In this document: piece after piece, positions 54,307 through 64,000 of the stretch
Position numbering within the stretch: position 1 is the stretch's first letter
Layout: each line of letters starts with the position of its first letter
NCBI GenBank assembly: GCA_949752795.1
Contig: OX457070.1
Coordinates: forward strand, 26,684,588 to 26,748,587
Reading direction: 5' to 3'
Length of the DNA stretch: 64,000 nucleotides
Source: Hyperoodon ampullatus
Lineage: Eukaryota > Chordata > Mammalia > Artiodactyla > Ziphiidae
Made by a program: the position numbers and the translations under genes
Notes under the pieces: generated by a model
What the model was told of the DNA's origin: nothing
The model's database searches: none
Seen by the model: the letters and a program-made list of their open reading frames with translations, nothing else

Positions 54307-54593
54307 GGCCTTTATTCTTTATGTAATGAATTTCATTGGTGGATTTTCAAAGTTTTCTGTATTCTTGGGAAAAATCATTTTTTGATTATAATTTATTAAG
54401 TCCTGTAACATATATATTGATTTTTAATAATTTGACATTAATTTTTCCATTGATGTTTTTATTGAAACTTAATCCTAGATTTGTCTTAATGTACAGTGAA
54501 AACTAATTCAGGCTAGAAATTTTGCCTGAGGAATATATCTGTGGCCCTAAAGAAGACTGAGTTGAGCTAAAGGTGATGCAATTCCTTTTATAG

Positions 54594-54798
54594 GCATTAT
54601 CCTGCACTGAAAACTCTGGAACATCTAGAGCATACCTATCTGCCTCAAGTAAGCCACTATCGATTCTGCAAGGTGATGGTGGACAATATCCCCAAGCTTC
54701 GAGAAGAAATTAAGGATGTTTCTATGTCTGATCTCAAAGACTTTCTGGAGAGTATCCGCAAACATTCAGACAAAATTGGAGAGACTGCCATGAAGCAA
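54594..54798 (+). CDS. EXOC6B: EXOC6B coding exon (probably exon 6)
   Basis: A 205-nt exon with the last base of an arginine codon and 68 full codons, opening HYPALKTLEHLEHTYLPQVS and ending HSDKIGETAMKQ. The acceptor is tgcaattccttttatag and the donor is CAA|gtaggt. The stretch SMSDLKDFLESIRKHSDKIG is the most conserved N-terminal block shared by SEC15 paralogues, while HYPALKTLEHLEHTYLPQ is B-type (EXOC6 differs at several of these positions). It ends on a codon boundary; the following exon, expected to begin with an AQQQR-type sequence, is not in the window, so intron 6 is longer than 9.2 kb here. No disabling change is seen. Confidence 0.96.
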
Positions 54799-56139
54799 GT
54801 AGGTCTTGGGTTTATGATAGGTTGGCCAATGACTTTGCAAGTATTCTGTTAAACACAAATTTCTTTTTGCTAAATGTCTTAATTGTTTCTTGTCATTTTA
54901 GGGAAGTCCTTCATCTTTATGGGAACACATGATTTTAAAATATCTGTTATTTTCTTAGCAGAGCAATGAATTATTTACTAGTATATTGTTTTGCTCTGTG
55001 AATATTCAGTACATACTGATTGATTGTGATGGTTTATATTGGTGCTTTGAAGAGGCTTTTCTATTGTTTGAATACTTTTCTTGACTTTGGGTATGATTTG
55101 AAGTCCAAGATTTTTTTTCCTCCAAGATTTTTAAAAGTTCTCTTTCTAGTTAATGGGCTAAATTGTGCTGCAGGTACCTTTGGTTGATTATTTACTATGT
55201 AAGCAAGATGTCATGTTATATATGAATATTTCTGTAATTGTTATTTCTGATATCAATGGGTATCAGTGAAAAAAGGCCTTTTGGGAAATGCTGGGAATTA
55301 CGATCACAGAAAGGAATTTGTTTATAGCTTATAAATTAACAATGTGTTGAAAGTGTTTCAATTTTTTTGTTTCAATATCTTCATCTCTAAGTTATGAAAG
55401 CCACAAGGAACGTCCAGAAATACTTTGTCGTTATGAATAAAGAACAGTAGTAATTTGCAGTATTACTTGCTCTTTTGAAATTTAAGTCACACTGCTTTTA
55501 TTAAAATTTCTCAGTATACCTTATGATGTAACCTATAACAATAAGTAGAAGATTCAGCTGTTTATGGAAAGTGTTTTTTGGTTCTATAAACAACTGTGTT
55601 CTTGAATAAGTCATTTGTAGTTCTTATTCTGTGAGGAATGAGGGAGTAGGTCATATTTTGCGTCATATTTTTGGTCTCAGCTAGCCTTGGTAATCTTCTA
55701 GATATGTCTTTGATTCTGCAAAAGAGATCTGCCTCTTTGGAAATCCCTTTCCTAAGGGAATACACATATTCTTTTCCCATTTCTTCTTTTAATTTCCTTA
55801 TTGTTATACTTTACGAAGTGGAAAGCTTAAAACTAGCTGATGATAAACCCTGATGGAAATAATCATTTCATGTCATTTTTTTTAGTGGTGAAGAAACAAA
55901 ATTAATCATTGAAAATGTACTTTTGCCTTGCTGTGTATATTTTGAGTACAGGAATGAAGGTGTCTTGTAAGACAAGTCTTCATTGTGGTTGACAAATTTT
56001 TACTAATTTTTCAAAATATACAAGAGTATAGTACAAAGTTGCTTTTCCTAGGCCTTTACTTGAGAAATTACTTCCTTTTTGGTGAAAGAGAGGATTCCAT
56101 GAAGAATATTATTATTTCATTTAATGTGAGATATCTGGT

Positions 56140-56245
56140 CTCTCCCCTAATTATCTGAAGAAATTAAGGCCTAGGCCAGGGAAGTGATTTGCTCAAGTTC
56201 AGACGGCTTGTAAAGGTCAGATTCTATAGTAGAATTCAGATTAGA
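56140..56245 (-). repeat. MIR-like remnant
   Basis: TGAAGAAATTAAGGCCTAGG and AAGTGATTTGCTCAAGTTCA resemble the antisense MIR core; short and diverged. Confidence 0.5.
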
Positions 56246-56990
56246 TTGAGATGAATTTGTCTGCTATGGCACTCAAAATGTGTAAACTGTTAGCTGTTGG
56301 CTGTATTTTTGTCATTTAAAGAAATGGTGAAGAAACCTTTCATGAATTCAGGACTTTTTAATTAACTGATAACCCTTTATTCCTCCTATAGCATTTTTCA
56401 TCTCAAGTATAGCTCTTATTGCATGTATTACTATCCTATGCTATGGTATATATAAGATCATTGAATAAAGATATCTTACACATTTTAAAATCGTCTGTAG
56501 TACCTAAAAAGTAAGGAAAGTAGGAGGGAGAGGAACTACCATATACTTTGTACATAGTAGGTGTTCAGTAAATATTTGTTTGAATTCATGGATGTTAGAA
56601 AAGAGGGAGAGGATCTGGTTTATTTCTCACTTATGTCAAGCCCAAAATGATGTTTCTGATTTGTGATGGTTTTCTTTGCAATGGTGATTTAAGGAAATTT
56701 TCCATTATATGGCTCTGTCATTTTTAATATGGTTTTGAAGATTGCTGCAAAAGGGGAAAGACCAAAGAGTATTGCATGTGGTAGGGTTTTTAAGGGCTAG
56801 GGATGGATGTGACACGTCATCACTTCTCTGATTTCACTGGCCAGAACTTAATAACATGGCCATAGCAACCTGTAAGGGATGCTGGGGAATATAATCTCAC
56901 TGTGTCTAAGAGAAGAACACAGTTTTGGTGAATAATAGCTAGTCTCTGGCACAGTCTACCCTTTTGGTCATCAAATATCTCTTCACTCTT

Positions 56991-57295
56991 TTTTTTTTTA
57001 AAAATAAATTTATTTATTTATTTATTTATTTGTGGCTGTGTTGGGTCTTTGTTGCTGCGCGTGAGCTTTCTCTAGTTGTGGCAAATGGGGGCTACTCTTC
57101 GTTGTGGTGCGTGGGCTTCTCACTGTGGTGGCCTCTCTTGTTGTAGAGCACGGGCTCTAGGTGCACAGGCTCAGTAGTTGTGGCACACAGGCTTAGTTGC
57201 TCCGCTGCATGTGGGATCTTCCCGGACCAGGGCTTGAACCCGTGTCCCCTGCACTGGCAGGGGGATTCTTAACCACTGCGCCATCAGGGAATTCC
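56991..57295 (-). mobile_element. CHR-type SINE, long form
   Basis: Antisense copy with a TTTA-rich tail and head ending CCATCAGGGAATTCC. A 16-bp TSD with one mismatch lies at 56975-56990 and 57296-57311 (ATATCTCTTCACTCTT and ATATCTGTTCACTCTT). Confidence 0.93.
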
Positions 57296-57311
57296 ATATC
57301 TGTTCACTCTT

Positions 57312-59725
57312 CCTCTCATCCATAGAACATACTTGTCCCTTCCCTAAGGAATACAACCCAATATCCCATCTAGTTACTACATCCATCTCAAAGTATGATA
57401 TCTTCCGGGGATGCTCAGTACTCTCCATCAGATCCAGATGTGGCTCTTCAGTGGGCTGATGACCAGGAACTAAGATAGGTTATCTGCACCTGTGACCCTC
57501 CCACCCTCAGTATAACATGGAGAAGCTAGAACAGAATAGCTACAACAAAAACTTCCATAAAGGGAAGAACAGGAGATGTACAGCATTACCTGCTTCATAG
57601 CAAATCATGTAATCCTTTTGGGCCATCACTGGGAAATCTTTCTGCCTTAGTAGTAGGGGAACTTCCTTGTCTAGATGTTGATTCTGTGGAAAGAACTCCT
57701 TTGCCCATTGTTCTCCTGGGCTCTTGGCTGCATCTTAGTTTTTCTTTCCCTATTTTCTTCTGTGTACATTTCTGAAGTGTGTGCTGGGGAATATACCTTC
57801 ATTTGAAGATTTTTCTCTCTCTCTCTGTAGATATACACATATATCTACATCTACACTTATATCTACAACCACATTTATATCTCTATCTTTCAGTGCTTAC
57901 TTTTATGCTTCTACAAGTTTAGGAGCCCAAGGGTTGTTTTAAGGTTCTGAACAAAGTTTTATTTAGTCCAGATTTGTGGGTTTTTGGCATTATAGTTACC
58001 TCAAAACTTAGTAGACCTCTGATCTGTCTCTTTCCAGTAGGTTCTATTTAGATACCATACCCACTGTTCTTTTCTAAACATAATTTTCAGGAATGATTTT
58101 TTTTCTTCTTCCCTGTTTGGGGAGGTAGTAGAGTTGGGGGAGCATAACCCTTGCCTCATGTCTCCTTCTTACTTAGGCCTACTTGGAGGCTATATGAAAT
58201 AACGGGTAAGAAAACCATACCTGAATCTAATTTTTGCCTCAGGATTAAGTCACTTTGTTCAAGGAGGTCTTCTTTGGACTTCATTGCTCAAAATTTACCA
58301 TCTTTTTCTTTTACTATTTGGGATCTATATGTGTTCAGCTTTCTAACCCTCTGAGGCCCAAGTTTCTGGACTTGTGCTATTCCCTGTAATTTCAGTTTTC
58401 AAAGTAGGAAATTCTGTGCTCATCGTTTTTGTGTAAAACCTAGCTAAAAGCAGAAAGCAAATGCCAATATACACTATAACTCTCTCTCTACATTCACATA
58501 TAGAGCTACAGACCCAATAGACATGCGGTGTGCCTTTTCATTTATTACAGGTTCCAGTTTTGCCAGTTGTTTTGCCACAATATCACAGGGCTTTTCAGGC
58601 CTTTGACTTGCTAAATATATATTCTTGTGGCCTACTGCCTGACCTCTAAACTGATGTCATTTATTTTAATTTTTTTTGTTATGGCAACACCATTCTTCCA
58701 ATGCCAGTGCCTGTTTCTTTAAATAACGATGCCTGTTGTAATAGCTAAGCTCTAAAATCTCACTGTAGAAATTTTATTTTTCGCTCATGTGAAGTCCAAA
58801 ATGGATGCTGCTTGGGTAGCTCTTCTTTCAGTGACTGTGAAGGGATCCAGGACTCTTCCAACTTGTGGCTCTATCACTTCAACATGTGGCTTTCAATGTT
58901 ACAGCGGTAGAGAAGAAAGTAAATAATGCCTGGAGATTTTTTTTTTCTTTAATTGACCAGGCTTGTAGACCTAGCTAGCAGACCTAGCAGACCTAGCTAG
59001 TCTGCTACAACCTGCTATTACAGAGCTTAGAAAAATACATATTTCCGTGTCTCTTGTCTGTTTTTCTTCACCATTTCATCCCTTTGACATTTCTCCCCCA
59101 TATGTTTGCCTTCTTATTTACTAATCCAGTTTTTAGCATTGTCTATGGCACTATTCAGAACTTTTATCATCATCATCAGTTTTAGTTCAGCAACTGCAGT
59201 TTTGGCCTTAAAAATGTGTTCTTTTCCTTAAAAAAAATTGAGTGGCCTTTAGAATCATACAAGAAAACAGATTTGAAAGTATCACTTACTATTGATAGTT
59301 GGTCTGGGTGCTTCTGGAAATTATGTAAATGAATTTTGCTTTTTCTTGGTGGACATCTCCCGTTTTTCTTCTTCCACTTACCCTATCCTGAGTTGCTGCA
59401 TTGACCCATGGGTGGGGCTTTGTCCTTTGTACAATGAAATGATGGAGGCAGTTGGTAGATTGGCTTCTCTTTGGGATATACCAGTTAAACTACCAGAAGG
59501 ACTCCACCCTAATTAGGGTTTAATGAGCAAATTTGGCTCCAAACTTTTACCCGAGATTATAATCTCAAACCGTTTGTTGTCCAATTTTATCAAGAGATAT
59601 GATGCAAAACATACTATTTGAGGATGACCTGAAGGATATGTAGTTTATCCATTTCTCTGTATTCCAACTATTATATTGTCTGTGGATAAAGCTTTATCTG
59701 TAGGAAGCTTTTTGCTTTGATTGCA
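57312..59725. other. no gene seen
   Basis: AT-rich intronic sequence. A small local repeat of GACCTAGCTAG units lies at about 58966-59002. Confidence 0.55.
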
Positions 59726-60266
59726 TGTGGTAGGCAGAATTCTAAGATGGTCCCCAGGATTCCTGCCCCCTGGTCTGTGCATCCTGTAAAATCCTCTCCC
59801 TTAAGCGTGTGAACCTAATATGTAAGGTGAGAACCTTTAAAAGAGGGTCTAGAGGTCAGATATAAAGTTAGAGAGATTAAAAACTGCAGCAGATGCTTTA
59901 CTGTTGGTCTTGAAGAAACAGAATGCCATGTTTTGGAGGGGGCCACGTGGCAGGGAACTGTAGGCAGCCTTGAGTTGCTGAGAGCTATCCCAAGCCAACA
60001 GTCAGCAAGAAAATGGGAACCTGAGTCCTACAACCACAAGGAATTGGATTCTGCCAACATTATGAGTGAACTTAGAAGACTGTGAGCTCCAGATGAAACC
60101 ACAGACCTGACTGACATCATGATTTCAGCCTTGCGAGACCCTGAGCAGAAGGCCCAGCAAAAACATGTTGAACTCCTGACCCATGGAAACTTAGATAATA
60201 ATTGTGTGTAGTTTCAAGTCACTAGGTTTATAGTAGTATGTTACACAGCAGTAGAAAACTAATACA
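59726..60266 (+). mobile_element. MLT1-like LTR
   Basis: Begins TGTGGTAGGCAGAATTCTAA and ends CAGTAGAAAACTAATACA, the usual MaLR LTR ends. No retroviral genes are attached. Confidence 0.75.
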
Positions 60267-61612
60267 CTCTGTTATTTTGGTCTTGAATATAATTACTTTT
60301 TACTAAACTGTACATTTTTATTTTAATTTTGCCTTTGGGTCTAGGAAACAATGGTATAGTCAGTCTGGTTTAAAAGGTGTCAAACTAGAAGTTTCTGAGT
60401 CTTTCACTTGTCTTCCAATATACAATATTGGGAAGCTGCAGAAAAGTAAGAAAAATGTATAAGTATGAAAACTAGGATAGAAGTTCAATCATATAGAAGA
60501 ATCTGAGGAGGAATTTAAAAATTGTCCATTCTACTGTGTATTACCATATCGAATTTTAAGTCAAGCAGTCTTATTTTACAAAAAAACGTTTCATGTTCTG
60601 TATATATCTTTTTAACATGGTATTGGAATGAAAGCACTTAATGGACCCACCTATGAGTCTGCCATGGGAAGTAGAGACATAGTTAAAGCAAGTAGAAAAA
60701 CCTTCCCTTTTATCCTATCCCATTTTCTGTGTTGATATTCTTACAGTGTGCTTCCAAAATACTGTGTATGTCTTATTTTGGAATAATCAACTTAGCTTGA
60801 ACTGTTTTATAAAAAGTGTCTAAAGTAGTTCTTCGTTAATTGTCTGCTGTTTTTTAGTTCTCCTTTTGAAATTGATTTCTGTAATTCACTTGTTATGGAA
60901 TTGATTTGTGCAGGAGGGAAGTTCTGTATTTGTTATTTTGGTTAGTTTGCCTTAGGCTTTGTGGGACTAAATAACATTTGTAAGGTAAACATTCTTGGCT
61001 AGGTTGATTTCTATGTGGGGCCCTTTAACAAAGGGAAGGATTTACTTACTTTTAAAATTCTAACTTGGCTTTGCCAAATTATATAGGTTATATGACTGAT
61101 GCTTAGAAAAGGAACTGGTTGCTTATAAAAGAAATGGAAGGCTCCCCAGGCATTCTTCCTTTAGTAACTAGTTTTAAAGAAACTGCTCCTTGGGTGAGAT
61201 TAGCTGTCAGCTGTTGACTTTCTTTAAGTCTTGACTAGAGCAAAATATGCTGTTTTATTTATTGTGTAGAACATCTTTAACTTAGATCAGGCATAGTACT
61301 ACCAACTGAGTTCACATAGACCGTGCAATGACTGCCAAGTAAAAGCAGTATTGCTGTTGAAATCTCTTTTGTGCTGGATGCTATGCAACACTTCCACAGA
61401 ATATGGCCTTTGGAGTCAAAGAAGTTGGTGCTCACTTGGTTTGGTGTTCCTGGATTTGCTTTTTCTTTTCTTTTCTTCTTGATTTTGGTATTTTTGTGTT
61501 TGTACTAATTCTTGCTCCTTATTCTTTGATGATATGGATGGCCTGTGGGTAAGGTGGGGAAATGTGAGAGCTGTGTTATATGGGATTCTTGAAGTAGGCA
61601 ACAATCAGAGTA

Positions 61613-61678
61613 GCTTATGATAGATGGTACAGTTTTAGAATCTGAGCTTATGACAGATAGTACAATTTTAGAATCTGA
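61613..61678. repeat. 33-bp tandem duplication
   Basis: Units 61613-61645 and 61646-61678 both begin GCTTATGA and end TTTTAGAATCTGA. They differ at three positions, all transitions. Confidence 0.9.
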
Positions 61679-61724
61679 AGAGGCTAGTAGGGATTTAGTT
61701 TACTGTTCAGTAATATGATAGTTA

Positions 61725-61810
61725 ACAGAATAGACTTTGGAGTTTGGGTTAGATTTGTCATTTGCTAGCTGTATGACAGTGGGCAAGTTACTAAACATCA
61801 CATTCAGTCT
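61725..61810 (+). repeat. MIR-like remnant
   Basis: TGCTAGCTGTATGACAGTGG and GCAAGTTACTAAACATC match the MIR core. Confidence 0.65.
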
Positions 61811-63239
61811 TCACAACTCTATAGTTGGAATTTTTAATCTTCTTTGAAAAGATTTAGGGAAATATTTAGGGAAATCAAGTACTTAGCTTAGTCCCAGGCT
61901 TATAATACATGTTAAATTAAAAGAAAGAAAAAAAAAGAACCATCCTAGATGAATGGTGAATGTAAATAGATTCTAAGAGTATGGAGAAGGAGAAGATCAA
62001 AATTAGAGTTAAACTTGATGATTGAACTACTTTTAATTTTATTCGTAAAATTCAATTTTCTGTGACAATTTTCAGCCTTGAATTAGATTTCATTTTTAAT
62101 CATTTTTTCTCCTTACCATAAAAATTATTTCTACTGTATACACTTCTAAAATATTTTGAACCTGAGTTCAGTTAAAAAGATGACAATTAAATTTAAAAGA
62201 TCAGTGACCCTTGATTCATGTTGAGTGAAAGAAGAAAGAGAATTTATTCCTTAAATCTAATTTGACGGCAATATTACAGTTTGCTTTTGAGTTTTCTTCA
62301 GGATAAAAAGGAGACTATATGGTGTGTGTATATATAATAAACATATTATTTATTTGCTTTGGCTAAGCAAAGCACACCAGCTTATCAGGAGAAATTTTCT
62401 TGTTATTAAATTTTAAGAGAAAATTGTAATATGGGTTCTCAATATAGTTTGTGAACATGGATTTTTAGCGTGCTAATCCTAAAATAGACCATTACTTTAG
62501 AGGAACAGCAGCTGTTGCAATACTTACACCACCTCTCACAAATATACTACATATATATATATATATGTTTCAGTTATTTTAAGATTAAATTCTTTTGAGA
62601 ATATTCCTTTTACTGAGCCTTGGCTTGTACTAGAAAGTAGTAATACTTAATTTAAAACAATATGGTATCATAAGAATAAACTGCTGAGTAGAACAGAATA
62701 CAAGTACAGAAATTGATCCAAATGTATAGTATAAGAATTTAATAAGTGATAAAGGTAGTGTTATACAAGAGGCATAGACACACGCAAATTAGTATTATGC
62801 CATATAGGTATAAAGTAACTTTTCCTCAGTAAACCTTATAGGCAGAAAGGTCAGAACAGTGCATGAGAATACCATCTTCCTGTCATGTTGTAGAGGGACC
62901 TGAAGGGTTCAACTTTGCTGTATAAACAGTGGGACATGCCTCAGGAGAAGGACCCTGCTCTTGTAATATTGATAGGGAAGCTGGGAGAAGGGCAAGAATG
63001 TCAATATGTACTAGGTGGATCCTTGCTGGTCAGAGAAATGACTTGGCTAGGGGAATTCTATCAATGCCTCAGCTTAGTATTCTTAGTATTCTTCAGATGA
63101 GCTGACTCAGTCTACTGAACCAGTTCATTGCTAAGCTTTGAGAATGGGGAAGGTAGGGAGCCACTAAGGCCCTCCAAGGTAGCATCTCATGGCACTAGGG
63201 AATGCTATTAGCATGATTGCTGCTTTACTTATCTGTCTT

Positions 63240-63350
63240 CCCAACCAGTTTATGGTCTCTGTAAGGACAGAGGTATGTTTTTTACCTTTATATCTTCAGC
63301 ACGTTGCTAGCATAGTGCTTGGTCATAGTAGATAGTTAATAAATCAATTA
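63240..63350 (+). repeat. L2-like 3' end
   Basis: GTAAGGACAGAGGTATGTTT, TATCTTCAGCACGTTGC and ATAGTGCTTGGTCATAGTAG. Confidence 0.6.
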
Positions 63351-64000
63351 ATTACTCTTAATTGTGTATTTAATTAAATTTAATGTACCTGCACCTTAAC
63401 ATTTTTCAGGAAAAGCCATCCTTTTTTTTTTTAGTATTCTAAGGTATATCCTCTTATTCCAATTATATTCTTAAGTATATGAAAACATTAAAATTGCACT
63501 TTGAATGGATTTTGAAACTATCTGAAAATACTGTGGAGGTACTAAGAAGTGATCAAATTAACTTCTTGTTAAAGATAGTGGGTCGAACACATATATTTCT
63601 ATCTTCCACCTCTCCAAACTCATAAAAACAACAGCTAAGGGAATTTTTTTTAACAAACACGAGCTCCCAAACATAAAGACTATAGGAGAGCAGGTGATAG
63701 CAACAGTTTTTGGAAATTGGAAAGTAAAAAGATGTGTGATAATTGTCCTAACATATCCAAGAAAACTCAATCCTAAACTAGTAGTAGAAGAAACTGAGAA
63801 CAACCCAATTTTTAGTGTTTTGTAGAACCCCTGTGTTTAAGAAATTGCTGGCATCAGTGAAAGGGGGTAAAATTGATGGCCAAACAGAAAGATTGGTTGA
63901 ATGTCTATTTCAGAACCAGTTAGACATCTGGATTCCTTCCCCAGCTTTTTCCTATCAGTTAACTACCTGATCCCAACTCTAGCTGAAGATCAGAGAAAAA

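Larger units (their letters stand above)
41274..54593 (+). other. EXOC6B: EXOC6B 13.3-kb intron between the 46-nt and 205-nt exons
   Basis: Bounded by the gtaaga donor at 41274 and the tag acceptor at 54591-54593, with matching phase 2. It is the most transposon-loaded part of the window, with at least eight SINE copies in 43.6-54.3 kb set in antisense LINE-1 sequence. It also holds a compound GT/GA microsatellite and the candidate microexon. Confidence 0.9.
54799..64000 (+). other. EXOC6B: EXOC6B downstream intron (partial)
   Basis: Starts at the gtaggt donor after the 205-nt exon and runs off the window. No further exon with SEC15 similarity was found. It contains one SINE (56991-57295), an MLT1-like LTR, small MIR and L2 pieces and a 33-bp tandem duplication. 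Confidence 0.8.
60267..64000. other. no gene seen
   Basis: Intron with MIR and L2 scraps, a 33-bp tandem duplication and a short TA array near 62546. No EXOC6B exon is recognised. Confidence 0.6.

Noticed and set aside
34792..54798. Assigning the exons to EXOC6 (SEC15A) instead of EXOC6B
   Set aside because: Residues such as YDGEEHGRF, CNFHYQGF, EELKQCRLQQ and HYPALKTLEHLEHTYLPQ fit the B paralogue; EXOC6 differs at many of these positions.

Overview
The window is vertebrate nuclear DNA and almost certainly cetacean (toothed-whale-like). The evidence is about 18 copies of a tRNA-Glu-derived SINE of the CHR type (heads reading CTTCCCTGGTGGCGCAGTGG), a young cetartiodactyl-type L1 3' end, and older mammalian repeats (MIR, L2, MLT1 LTRs, degraded L1).

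The only host gene recognised is EXOC6B, the exocyst subunit SEC15B, on the + strand. Five internal coding exons are readable: 34792-34957, 39309-39356, 41025-41115, 41228-41273 and 54594-54798. Together they give 556 nt and 185 complete codons from the N-terminal third of the protein. All have GT/AG borders and compatible phases. The first ~34.8 kb is intron upstream of the first of these exons, and the last ~9.2 kb is intron downstream of the last. A further 42-nt segment at 42157-42198 has good splice sites and the right phase, and is proposed as an in-frame alternative microexon.

The upstream intron holds two processed retrocopies, both antisense to EXOC6B and about 100 bp apart. One is a GTF2E1 (TFIIE alpha) copy at 7596-10752, flanked by a 17-bp target-site duplication (TSD) and broken by two frameshifts and two stops. 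The other is an HNRNPA1 copy at 10884-12655, flanked by an 11-bp TSD, whose 320-codon reading frame is complete. Both sit in old LINE-like sequence.

The rest is a layered transposon record. SINEs of three lengths, many with clear TSDs, sit in older antisense L1 sequence (about 5-7.3, 12.7-13.2, 14.4-15.9, 25-26.8, 43.5-48.6 and 51.5-53.7 kb). L2 and MIR remnants, three MLT1-type solo LTRs and several microsatellites are also present. No tRNA, rRNA, snRNA, CRISPR array or bacterial feature was seen. Most short open frames are SINE or L1 shadows and are not annotated as genes. Repeat family names are from recognition of consensus wording, without a database search.
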